This document shows, one piece after another, positions 15,819 through 23,130 of a stretch of DNA of 45,847 nt; position 1 is the first letter of the stretch, and each line of letters begins with the position of its first letter. Where the stretch lies: NCBI GenBank assembly GCA_016882485.1, contig VGPT01000009.1:1-45847 (forward strand), read 5' to 3'. The notes under the pieces were generated by a model. That model ran no database searches. It was given only the letters and a program-made list of their open reading frames with translations, and was not told where the DNA came from. Source of the stretch: Cyanobacteria bacterium M_surface_10_m1_298 (lineage in GTDB: Bacteria > Cyanobacteriota > Cyanobacteriia > PCC-6307 > Cyanobiaceae). Made by a program: the position numbers and the translations under genes.

Positions 15819-16586
15819 ATGGGCTTTTTCGATCGTCTCAGCCGCCTGGTGCGTGCGAACGCCAATGCCGTGGTGGGAGCCATGGAGGATCCGGCCAAGA
15901 TCCTCGATCAATCGGTCGCCGATATGCAGGCCGATCTGATCAAGTTGCGCCAGGCCGTGGCCACGGCGATCGCCAGTCAGAAGCGGATCCAGAACCAAGC
16001 CGAGCAGGCTGAAGCCCAGGCGAACACCTGGTATGAGCGCGCCGAGCTGGCCCTCAAAAAAGGCGAGGAGGATCTGGCCCGTGAAGCCCTCGGTCGCCGC
16101 AAGACCTGCCAGGACACCGCGACGGCCCTCAATACCCAGTTGCAGAGTCAGGCCGGGCAGGTGGAGCAGCTCAAGCAGAGCTTGGTGAAGCTTGAAAGCA
16201 AGATCGCTGAGGCCAAAACCAAGAAAGACATGCTCAAGGCCCGTGCCCAGGCGGCCCAGGCCCAGGAGCAGCTGCAGAGCGCCGTGGGCAACCTCGGCAC
16301 CAACAGCTCCATGGCCGCCTTTGAGCGCATGGAGGAGAAGGTGGAGGCGCTAGAGGCCCGCAGCCAGGCCGCAGCTGAGCTGGCTGGGGCTGATCTTGAA
16401 AGCCAGTTCGCTGCCTTGGAGGGGGCTCCCGAGGTCGACGACGAACTGGCGGCCCTCAAGGGCAAGTTGGCGGGTGCCAGCAGCGCAGGCTCGCTCCCGG
16501 CCGGAAGCGATGCGGTTCAGCCTGTTCAAGTGAGCGAGGTGGATCCCGAGCTGGAGGAGCTCAAGCGCTCCATTGACAAGCTCTGA
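15819..16586 (+). CDS. Vipp1/PspA (IM30) membrane-remodelling protein
   Basis: 255 residues, starting MGFFDRLSRLVRANANAVV, the amphipathic helix typical of PspA/IM30 that binds membranes. Coiled coil runs through about residues 25-190, rich in Ala, Glu, Gln and Lys. The tail carries EVDPELEELKRSIDKL, which resembles the extra C-terminal helix of Vipp1 and so favours Vipp1 over PspA. ESCRT-III-like rings of this protein build and protect thylakoid and plasma membranes. First of a run of plus-strand genes with trx, an aminotransferase and birA. Confidence 0.9.
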   Translation: MGFFDRLSRLVRANANAVVGAMEDPAKILDQSVADMQADLIKLRQAVATAIASQKRIQNQAEQAEAQANTWYERAELALKKGEEDLAREALGRRKTCQDTATALNTQLQSQAGQVEQLKQSLVKLESKIAEAKTKKDMLKARAQAAQAQEQLQSAVGNLGTNSSMAAFERMEEKVEALEARSQAAAELAGADLESQFAALEGAPEVDDELAALKGKLAGASSAGSLPAGSDAVQPVQVSEVDPELEELKRSIDKL

Positions 16587-16623
16587 CAGCACCCCCTGAC
16601 TCATCCATACAATCGCCACACCG

Positions 16624-16956
16624 ATGACTGCAGCAGTGTCCGTTCTTCAGCTCACCGATGCCAACTTCCAGGCCGAGGTGCTGGAGTGCTCGACCCCAGT
16701 GCTGGTGGATGTCTGGGCTCCATGGTGCGGCCCCTGCCGTCTGATGGCCCCGATGATGGATTGGGCAGCAGGCGACTATGCCGGTCGCTTGGTGGTGGGC
16801 AAGTTAGAGGCCGACCCCAATCCTGAGAGCCGTGATCGCATGCAAGTTCAGGGTTTGCCGGCCCTGATTCTGTTCAGCAACGGCGAAGAAATTGCCCGCC
16901 ACGAGGGCGCCATGGCCAAGCCGCAGCTCAAGGCATTCCTGGATGCGCATCTCTGA
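16624..16956 (+). CDS. Thioredoxin
   Basis: 110 residues with the thioredoxin fold. The active site is WAPWCGPCRLMAPM at residues 33-46, cis-Pro is in GLPALILF near residue 78, and Asp in VLVDVWAP is near 29. These classic residues support disulfide reductase activity. It is not clearly trxA (m-type); the rest is diverged, with NGEEIARHEGAMAKPQL as the last strand/helix. ATG at 16624, 37 bases after vipp1. Its end overlaps the next gene by 14 bases. Confidence 0.9.
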   Translation: MTAAVSVLQLTDANFQAEVLECSTPVLVDVWAPWCGPCRLMAPMMDWAAGDYAGRLVVGKLEADPNPESRDRMQVQGLPALILFSNGEEIARHEGAMAKPQLKAFLDAHL

Positions 16957-18136
16957 GCGCGTTCAAGGCTTAGGCAGCGGGGTCTTTGCCCGCAACGATC
17001 AGCGCAAGCTCGCCTACCGCTTACGCAGTGCCGGCTCCGGGCTCGAGCCCTTGCTTGACCTGTCGCTGGGCTCCACCGATCTTCTGCCGCCGCCCGTCGC
17101 CCTGGAGGTGATGCGACAGCAACTGCTGGATCCCGCCAGTGCGGCCTATTGCCTCCATGGCGCCACGGCACCGTTCCGGGAGGCGGTGGCCTCCTGGGCC
17201 AAGCGCCGCTTCGGCGTCCAGGTCGATCCCCAGCGCGAAGTGCTGTTTCTGGTGGGCTCCCAGGAGGGAACGGCACACCTCCCACTTGCGGTGCTGAACC
17301 CTGGTGATCAGGCCCTGCTGCTGGATCCCTTTTATCCCTCCCACCTCGGTGGCTTGCAGTTGGCCTCGGCCCAGCCGCGCTTTCTGCGCTTGCGCGCCGA
17401 GCAGGACTTTTGCCCCGATTTTGATCAGCTCAGCCCCTCGCAATGGGATGCCCTCAAACTGATGGTGCTGGGCTTCCCCCACAACCCCACCGCCACCACT
17501 GGAGAGCAGGCCTGGGTCGATGCGGCCGCTGAGCGGGCGGTGCGCCATGGACTCGTCTTTGCCCATGACAATCCCTACGTGGACCTCGCCCTCGATGGGG
17601 AGGCCCCTGCGTTGTTGCGCTCCCCCCTGTGGCGTCAATGCGGCATTGAGTTCTTCTCCTTCTCCAAGGGCTGGTGCCTGGGGGGCTATCGGCTTGCCTT
17701 CGCCATCGGCGCTGAGCCGTTGATCACCGCGCTGCGGCAGCTCAAGGGGGTGGTGGATTTCAACCAATCCACTGCTCTCCAGGCTGGAGCGATCGCGGCC
17801 CTGGAGCAGGCTCCCGACTGGCCGGATCGCATCAAACCGATCTACCGCGAACGCCGCGACCGAATGGCCTCCGTGCTGCAGGCCGCTGGCTGGCCGGTGC
17901 GCCTCCCCTCGATGGCGCTCTATTTGTGGTTGCAGGTGCCGGAGCGTGCCCGTTTGGCCGGTCTGGATTCAGAGCAGTTCTGCGCTCAGTTGCTCGATGC
18001 CACCGGAGTGTGCCTCACTCCAGGCCATGGCTTTGGCGACGCAGGAGAGGGCTATGCGCGGCTGGCGTTGGTCCATCCGATTGAGGAGCTGGAGGCTGGG
18101 GCCCAGCGCATGGCGGCGTGGCTGGCCCAGCTCTGA
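16943..18136 (+). CDS. Class I/II PLP-dependent aminotransferase
   Basis: 397 residues from ATG 16943, which overlaps the thioredoxin end. The longer frame to 16892 is a shadow of that gene. Fold-type I landmarks: LDLSLGSTDLLPP near the start, GSQEGTAHLPLAVLNPGD, the Asn-Pro of GFPHNPTATTG, the Asp in AHDNPYVDL and the PLP lysine in FSFSKGWCLGGYRLAF. The family resembles LL-diaminopimelate / succinyl-DAP aminotransferases annotated in cyanobacteria, so lysine or cell-wall precursor synthesis is possible. Substrate is not proven. Confidence 0.88.
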   Translation: MRISERVQGLGSGVFARNDQRKLAYRLRSAGSGLEPLLDLSLGSTDLLPPPVALEVMRQQLLDPASAAYCLHGATAPFREAVASWAKRRFGVQVDPQREVLFLVGSQEGTAHLPLAVLNPGDQALLLDPFYPSHLGGLQLASAQPRFLRLRAEQDFCPDFDQLSPSQWDALKLMVLGFPHNPTATTGEQAWVDAAAERAVRHGLVFAHDNPYVDLALDGEAPALLRSPLWRQCGIEFFSFSKGWCLGGYRLAFAIGAEPLITALRQLKGVVDFNQSTALQAGAIAALEQAPDWPDRIKPIYRERRDRMASVLQAAGWPVRLPSMALYLWLQVPERARLAGLDSEQFCAQLLDATGVCLTPGHGFGDAGEGYARLALVHPIEELEAGAQRMAAWLAQL

Positions 18137-18873
18137 AGGCCGCGGCGGTTGCGGCGGCCCTGCGGCAGCTGCCACTGGAGCATCCCTTGCCCTGGCGCCT
18201 GAAGGTGCTGCCGCTGTGCGCCAGCACGGAGTTGGAGTTGGAGCGCTGGCTCAGCTCTGGCGCTCAGCCGCCGCTGGCGCTCTTGGCCCGGCAGCAGCGC
18301 TTTGGTCATGGGCAGCAAGGGAGGGTGTGGCAGTCGCCTCCCGGTGGCGTCTGGCTGAGTGCTGCGGTGCCCTGGCCGGCTCAGCCGGGTGGTGCGGCGT
18401 CGCTCAGCTTGGCCGCGGCGCTGGGGATTGCCCTGCAGCTGGAGGCGTTGGGGCTGCGGCCCCAGATCAAGTGGCCCAATGATCTGCTGCTCGAGGGCCG
18501 CAAGCTGGCGGGAATCCTGCCGCGGCTGCGCTGGCGTGGGGGCCAGGTGCGCCACGCCCAACTGGGGGTGGGCATCAACGGGCACAACCGAGCACCTACC
18601 GGTGCCATCAACCTGGCCGAAGCCCTTGGTCAGCCTCAGCACCCCCAGGCCCAGCCGGCGCTCCTAGCGGCTCGGGTGTTGCGAGGGCTTGCGTGGGCGG
18701 CGGCGGCCTCGGCTCAGCCCGAATTGGTGCGCCGCCAGGCGGAGCAGCGCCTCTGGCTCCCGGAGTGGCTGGAGCACGAGGGTGAGCGCTGGAGCGTGGA
18801 TGGCCTTGAGGCCGATGGTGGCCTGCGCTTGCGCCGCGGCACCGCTGTGGCTCTGCTGCAGCGGCAGTTTTGA
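18118..18873 (+). CDS. birA: Biotin-acetyl-CoA-carboxylase ligase
   Basis: 251 residues. It attaches biotin to the carrier protein of acetyl-CoA carboxylase. Catalytic core motifs: GHGQQGRVWQSPPGGVWLS (the biotinyl-AMP loop), KWPNDLLLEGRKLAGIL and GVGINGH. There is no N-terminal helix-turn-helix, so it is the short non-repressor type. GTG start at 18118 overlaps the aminotransferase end by 19 bases. The last 35 bases before the final codons (18831-18865) are repeated exactly at 19644-19678, past a HEPN/MNT gene pair. The current C-terminus may therefore have been supplied or duplicated by an insertion. Confidence 0.9.
   Translation: MAGPALKAAAVAAALRQLPLEHPLPWRLKVLPLCASTELELERWLSSGAQPPLALLARQQRFGHGQQGRVWQSPPGGVWLSAAVPWPAQPGGAASLSLAAALGIALQLEALGLRPQIKWPNDLLLEGRKLAGILPRLRWRGGQVRHAQLGVGINGHNRAPTGAINLAEALGQPQHPQAQPALLAARVLRGLAWAAAASAQPELVRRQAEQRLWLPEWLEHEGERWSVDGLEADGGLRLRRGTAVALLQRQF
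18831..18865 (+). repeat. Left copy of 35-bp direct repeat (birA 3' end)
   Basis: These 35 bases, inside the last codons of birA, are identical to 19644-19678. The copies are 813 bases apart and bracket the HEPN/MNT pair. Outside the 35 bases similarity drops at once on the left and is only patchy on the right. Confidence 0.85.
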
Positions 18874-18877
18874 GAGC

Positions 18878-18902
18878 GTGATCGCTGAATCTCAGCGATC
18901 AC
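18878..18902. terminator. Perfect 11-bp hairpin between convergent birA and HEPN gene
   Basis: GTGATCGCTGA (18878-18888) and TCAGCGATCAC (18892-18902) pair perfectly around the three-base loop ATC. The right arm includes the HEPN gene's stop codon and last codons; the left arm lies just after the birA stop. No T run follows on either strand. It likely acts as a two-way transcript end, or could mark the edge of the inserted module. Confidence 0.55.
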
Positions 18903-19287
18903 CCGTTAGATCGAGTCGGCTCAGTAACGCAAGCCGGAGTGCCTCCACCAAGGCCATCGCTTCGGCCGCATCGGTGCGGTCAACGCTGTAGCCCGGATAG
19001 CGCGTTGCAACAGCACCAGCGGTCAGATCCTCTAACGCGTCTGTGCTCCAGGTCCAGCTTGGATCTCGTTCACTCAGCAACTTCGAGAGAAGGCTCAAAT
19101 CGTGGGTTTTCGGAATCGATCCCCCTAAGGCCAGTAACGATGCTTTTAGAAGCTTTTCAGCGCATTGCTGACAGTGAAAGCAGGTTGTCGCCGCCTGATG
19201 ATCCAGGGAAAAGAGCAGTTGGGCCGCTTGCCAGTCTTCCTCGGCCTTGTTCACCCATTCGATCACCAGTGCTGTCAGATCAGCCAT
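18892..19287 (-). CDS. HEPN-domain protein of a HEPN/MNT pair
   Basis: 131 residues from ATG 19287 (chosen because the bases ATGGCTGA are shared with the end of the upstream MNT gene; an in-frame GTG/ATG further up exists). All-helical HEPN pattern: WVNKAEEDWQAAQLLFS, then HCQQCAEKLLKASLLALGG, KTHDLSLL and RYPGYSVDR. In two-gene modules of this kind HEPN is the toxin or a nucleotide-binding partner, controlled by the nucleotidyltransferase. The usual RNase motif (Arg, 4-6 residues, His) is not evident, so nuclease activity is doubtful. The gene is less G+C rich than birA. It lies on the opposite strand inside a 35-bp direct repeat. Confidence 0.8.
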   Translation of the reverse strand: MADLTALVIEWVNKAEEDWQAAQLLFSLDHQAATTCFHCQQCAEKLLKASLLALGGSIPKTHDLSLLSKLLSERDPSWTWSTDALEDLTAGAVATRYPGYSVDRTDAAEAMALVEALRLALLSRLDLTGDR

Positions 19288-19612
19288 GGAGCACTTGACC
19301 GCGGTCAAAGGCTTCTTGAAGGAAGGGATCCCCTTGCTGATAACGCGCTTCTGCCTCTTCAGGGCGCCAGAGAAGCAGATCTAAGGGGAAATTGGCTTGG
19401 CAGGTTTTGCGGATTTCCTTGATCTTGGTGAGGTGGCGTCCTTCAAAGGGCATCACAACCATCACATCGGCATCGGAATCCCAGCGGGCGTCGCCGCGGG
19501 CCATGGATCCAAACAGGATCACCTTCTGCGGTGAAAAACACGCCACAAGCTTCTCGGTAAACGCTTGAAGCGCCTCGCGGGTGACCAGTGGTGAGGGCGA
19601 GCTGCTCATCAC
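19280..19612 (-). CDS. Minimal nucleotidyltransferase (MNT) of a HEPN/MNT pair
   Basis: 110 residues. Pol-beta-type minimal nucleotidyltransferase with GSMARGDARWDSDADVMVV, an exact G-S-(10)-D-x-D active site. A third acidic residue is in DLLLWRPEE. Related MntA antitoxins add AMP to Tyr of the HEPN partner to silence it (family knowledge). GTG at 19612 or ATG at 19609 could start it. It precedes the HEPN gene with an eight-base overlap, so the pair is translated together. Its promoter would fall in or near the right copy of the 35-bp repeat. Confidence 0.82.
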   Translation of the reverse strand: MMSSSPSPLVTREALQAFTEKLVACFSPQKVILFGSMARGDARWDSDADVMVVMPFEGRHLTKIKEIRKTCQANFPLDLLLWRPEEAEARYQQGDPFLQEAFDRGQVLHG

Positions 19613-19643
19613 TCCATCATCGCGGGGCTTGCAAGATCGAGGA

Positions 19644-19678
19644 GCGCCGCGGCACCGCTGTGGCTCTGCTGCAGCGGC
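19644..19678 (+). repeat. Right copy of 35-bp direct repeat (displaced birA 3' end)
   Basis: Identical to 18831-18865. Read in the birA frame it continues to its own stop (TAG at 19684-19686), giving a second version of the birA C-terminus that differs by Arg for Gln before the final Phe. This looks like the original birA end left behind after insertion of the HEPN/MNT module. Confidence 0.85.
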
Positions 19679-19689
19679 GTTTCTAGAGT

Positions 19690-20724
19690 TTGGGGCGTTT
19701 TCGTTCCAGGCCCTTGCCTCGCCTCCAGTCCTTGAGCCTGATGGCTGCCCTGCCAGCGCTGCTGGGGGCCGGGCTGGCCTGGTCCCAGGTGCAGGGGGCT
19801 CAACCGGAGGCGGCTCCGCTGGCGCCCTCCATCCGCAGTGCGGCGGAACCGCCGCTGCGGCCCAACCCCGATCAACTGCGCAGCGTGCCGCCGCCGAAGC
19901 GTTTTGATCAGTCCCTCGATGATCTGGTGCGCGATGGGGTGGTCACCCCATCGGAGCGCAATCTGGTTCGCTCCGGTGGAGCAGCGTTTCAACCCTTGGA
20001 TGTGGGGGCCTTCCAGAGGGGGTGCCGCAGCGGGGCTCTGTCAGCGCGGGAGTGCAAAGGGGGAATCGCCCTGCGCTGGGGCCTCAGACGCGGTGGCGGC
20101 ATGGGCGATGCCGCTGGCCTGCCTCGTCCGCCCCTGACGGTGCCGGTGTCGGCTCTGCTCTCCGGCTATGGAGGCAACTTCAACCTGGCCAGTGTCTTCC
20201 GGGTCACGCCGCGTCCGGCTCCGGTGATCGGCAATGGCAATCGCCAGCTGTTGCTGCCGGTGATTGGGGCCGCGTTCAACACCAGTGGGTTTGGCTGGCG
20301 ACTTCATCCCCTCTTGGGCTCGTGGCGTCTGCACGCCGGAGAGGATTTGGCCGCCCCTGAAGGAACCCCAGTGGTGGCGGCCCTGGCGGGGCGTGTCGTG
20401 AGCAGCGGTCTGGCGGGGGGCTATGGCCTGGCCATTGAGGTGGAGCATGACCACCCCAAGCGCCGCACCCTCTATGGGCATCTCTCGGAGCTTTATGTGC
20501 GGGCGGGTGATCGGGTGCTTCAGGGAGAGGTGCTAGGCCGCGTGGGCAGCACTGGCTTGAGCACCGGCCCCCACCTTCACTTCGAACTGCGTCGCCCGGC
20601 GGCTGATGGCTGGGTTGCGGTCGATCCGGGCGAATTTGATCCCGGCTCTGAGCTGCGCAGTCGTGACGCTGTGGCTCTGCTGATGGGGCAGCTGATCACC
20701 AGCCTGGAGCGCCCGAAGGGCTAA
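19690..20724 (+). CDS. M23-family peptidase (LytM-like), exported
   Basis: 344 residues from TTG 19690, or 327 from ATG 19741. The TTG form gives a better signal peptide: basic start GRFRSRPLPRLQ, then MAALPALLGAGLAWS. After a Pro-rich linker, residues 195-325 are an M23 domain: FGWRLHPLLGSWRLHAGEDLA has the zinc His and Asp, and GPHLHFELRR holds the second His pair. It cuts peptidoglycan cross-links or peptides, or acts as a division regulator if a zinc ligand is lost; both motifs look intact. Its end overlaps the stop of the convergent ABC gene. It is directly after the HEPN/MNT insertion. Confidence 0.88.
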   Translation: MGRFRSRPLPRLQSLSLMAALPALLGAGLAWSQVQGAQPEAAPLAPSIRSAAEPPLRPNPDQLRSVPPPKRFDQSLDDLVRDGVVTPSERNLVRSGGAAFQPLDVGAFQRGCRSGALSARECKGGIALRWGLRRGGGMGDAAGLPRPPLTVPVSALLSGYGGNFNLASVFRVTPRPAPVIGNGNRQLLLPVIGAAFNTSGFGWRLHPLLGSWRLHAGEDLAAPEGTPVVAALAGRVVSSGLAGGYGLAIEVEHDHPKRRTLYGHLSELYVRAGDRVLQGEVLGRVGSTGLSTGPHLHFELRRPAADGWVAVDPGEFDPGSELRSRDAVALLMGQLITSLERPKG

Positions 20725-21431
20725 ACCTGCGACCCTGCGCCCTCGGAAACCAGGCGACCGTCGTGGAAGTGCACGATCCGCTCGGCACGGGCCGCCACGT
20801 CGTGCTCGTGGGTCACCAGCAAGATCGTCATGCCTTGGTCTCGATGCAGTTCATCGAACAGATCAAGCACCTCAGCGGTGGTGCGGGAGTCAAGGGCTCC
20901 GGTGGGTTCATCCGCCAATAACAGGTTGGGTTGATTGATCAGGGCCCGCGCCAGAGCCACCCGCTGCTGTTGACCGCCCGAAAGCTGATTGGGTTTGTTG
21001 TACAGCCGATCCCCCAGGCCGACCCGCTGCAACGCCTGAAGCCCCCGCGCCTTGCGGTCGTCGGCTGAAACGCCGGCGTAGACCATCGGCAGCATCACGT
21101 TTTCAAGAGCGGTGAGTTCCTGAAGCAGGTGGAACTGCTGAAACACAAAGCCCAGTTCCCGGTTGCGCAGGTCGGCCAGCTGGTCGTCATTCAGCTGTTC
21201 AACGGCGGTGCCGTTGAGCCGATAACTGCCGCTGGTGGGGCGATCCAGGCAGCCCAGGATATTCATCGCGGTGCTTTTCCCTGACCCAGAGGTGCCCATC
21301 ACCGCCACGTATTCCCCGCGGCGCACGCTCATGCTCAGGTCATCCAGCGCTACCACCGTGGTGTCGCCGCTGCCGTAGGTCTTGCGGATGTGTTCGAGTT
21401 CGGCAACCAGGGTGCCTGCCGGATCGGCCAT
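20721..21431 (-). CDS. MacB/LolD-type ABC transporter ATP-binding protein
   Basis: 236 residues. Walker A GTSGSGKST, signature LSGGQQQRVALARAL, Walker B LLLADEPTGALDS and switch His in LLVTHEHD are all present. The NILGCLDRPTSG pattern and FQQFHLLQELTALENV fit the DevA/MacB/LolD class, which drives export across the envelope through a FtsX-type permease. No permease gene is next to it, so its partner must be elsewhere. ATG at 21431 shares one base with the ndhB stop (TAATG), so it is coupled to ndhB, an odd pairing. Confidence 0.9.
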   Translation of the reverse strand: MADPAGTLVAELEHIRKTYGSGDTTVVALDDLSMSVRRGEYVAVMGTSGSGKSTAMNILGCLDRPTSGSYRLNGTAVEQLNDDQLADLRNRELGFVFQQFHLLQELTALENVMLPMVYAGVSADDRKARGLQALQRVGLGDRLYNKPNQLSGGQQQRVALARALINQPNLLLADEPTGALDSRTTAEVLDLFDELHRDQGMTILLVTHEHDVAARAERIVHFHDGRLVSEGAGSQV

Positions 21432-23011
21432 TAACCGATGGGCAGAGTGGCGGTCGCCGCCAGCGCTTTCTGGAGCATCGGGGTGCCGGCCACAGCTCCG
21501 CTGGCCCAGCTGAACAGGGGATTAGACAGGATTCCACCCACGGCGGTCACCACAACACAGGAGATCAGGGCTGCGCGCAGGGGCTGAAGACCCGCCAAAT
21601 TCCAGCTCACATCGGGGTAGGCCTTGACTACATCCGAGGCTTCTTGAGGTTCTTTCACCACCATCATCTTGATCACAGAGATGTAGTAGTAGATAGAAAT
21701 TACTGAGGTGAGCAGACCCACCACCACCAGCAGGTACTTCTCATCAGCCCAGCCCGCGAAGAAGAGATAAATCTTGCCGAAGAAGCCCAGCATCGGAGGA
21801 ATGCCGCCGAGGGAAAGCAGGCAGAGACTCAAGCCCAGGGTGATCAGTGGATCCTTCTGATACAAACCGGCGTAGTCGCTGATTCGATCGCTTCCGGTTC
21901 GCAGAGAGAACAGGATGATGCAGGCGAAGGCGCCCAGATTCATGAACAGGTAGGCCGCCATGTAGAGCACCATCGCGGCGTAGCCGTCCTCGGTGCCGCA
22001 CACCAGGCCGATCATCACGAAGCCCGCCTGCCCGATGGAGCTGTAGGCCAGCATCCGTTTCATGGAGGTCTGGGCGAGGGCCACCACGTTGCCCAGCACC
22101 ATGCTGAGGATCGCCAACACGGTGAACAGCAGCTTCCACTGCGCTTCGAACGGTTCGAAGCAGCCCACCAGGATGCGCAGCGCCAGGGCAAAGCCAGCGG
22201 CCTTGGAGCCCACCGAGAGGAACGCCACCACTGGGGTGGGGGAACCTTCGTAGACGTCAGGTGTCCACTGGTGGAAAGGAACCGCGGCGATCTTGAAGGC
22301 CACGGTCGCCAAGACAAACACCAGGGCGAGGGCTGCGATTGGCGACGCACTGGTTTGCAGGGCCACACCCACCGCTTCGAGGCTGGTGCTGCCGCCGGTG
22401 AGCCCGTAGAGGAGGGAGGCGCCGTAGAGGAACACCGCCGCCGCCGCTGATCCCACCAACAGGTATTTCAGAGCCGCTTCGGAGCTGCGGGCGTCGCGCT
22501 TCATGTAGCCCGACAGCAGGTAGCTGGCCACCGAGAGGGTTTCCAGCGACACGAATACGCTCACCAGGTCGGTGGAGCCGCACAGCAGCATCGCCCCGAG
22601 GGTGGCGGCCAGCAGGATGGCGGCGTACTCGCCCACCGGCGTGCCGGCCCGCTCCACGTAGCGCCAGCTAATCAGCAGTGACAGCAGCGTGGAAGCGGCA
22701 ACTACGGCCCGGAAGGCGATCGCGAGGTTGTCCGCCAAGAACGCCCCCAGGAACGAAGGCTCCAGTGGGGAGGCATCCCATTGCAGAGCCAACAGGCCAA
22801 GGGCTGCCCCCAGACCCACGTAAGAAAAAATCGGGACCCAGCGCGCAGCGGCTTTCTCACCAGCCAGATCCACCAGCAGGCAGGCCAGCATCGCCAGCAG
22901 CACCGCTCCCTCCGGTGCGATGGCACCAGCGTTGAGTTGCAGGGAGGTGATGGCGTTCACCGCTGGGGCTGCGGCGGCAACGGTGTCGGCGGCGGCCAGA
23001 AGAGAGAGCAC
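21431..23011 (-). CDS. ndhB: NAD(P)H-quinone oxidoreductase (NDH-1) subunit 2
   Basis: 526 residues with about 14 membrane helices. NDH-1 is the photosynthetic complex I that takes electrons from ferredoxin, pumps protons and serves respiration, cyclic flow and CO2 uptake. Conserved parts: [40 protein letters not shown] (proton-channel helices), [16 protein letters not shown] and [17 protein letters not shown]. The start is GTG at 23011 and the N-terminus has a short hydrophobic lead. Divergent from topA with a 119-base gap that holds both promoters. Confidence 0.96.
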   Translation of the reverse strand: MLSLLAAADTVAAAAPAVNAITSLQLNAGAIAPEGAVLLAMLACLLVDLAGEKAAARWVPIFSYVGLGAALGLLALQWDASPLEPSFLGAFLADNLAIAFRAVVAASTLLSLLISWRYVERAGTPVGEYAAILLAATLGAMLLCGSTDLVSVFVSLETLSVASYLLSGYMKRDARSSEAALKYLLVGSAAAAVFLYGASLLYGLTGGSTSLEAVGVALQTSASPIAALALVFVLATVAFKIAAVPFHQWTPDVYEGSPTPVVAFLSVGSKAAGFALALRILVGCFEPFEAQWKLLFTVLAILSMVLGNVVALAQTSMKRMLAYSSIGQAGFVMIGLVCGTEDGYAAMVLYMAAYLFMNLGAFACIILFSLRTGSDRISDYAGLYQKDPLITLGLSLCLLSLGGIPPMLGFFGKIYLFFAGWADEKYLLVVVGLLTSVISIYYYISVIKMMVVKEPQEASDVVKAYPDVSWNLAGLQPLRAALISCVVVTAVGGILSNPLFSWASGAVAGTPMLQKALAATATLPIG

Positions 23012-23130
23012 AGCTGGATCAGGGTCGCCCGTTGGGGACGACTGTAGCGGCGCTCACGGCTGAATCTGGATCCGGAAGACGGGGCTTGACCGCCGGTGCG
23101 ATAAAGAAGGAAGCGGTTCACCGCCTGCCT

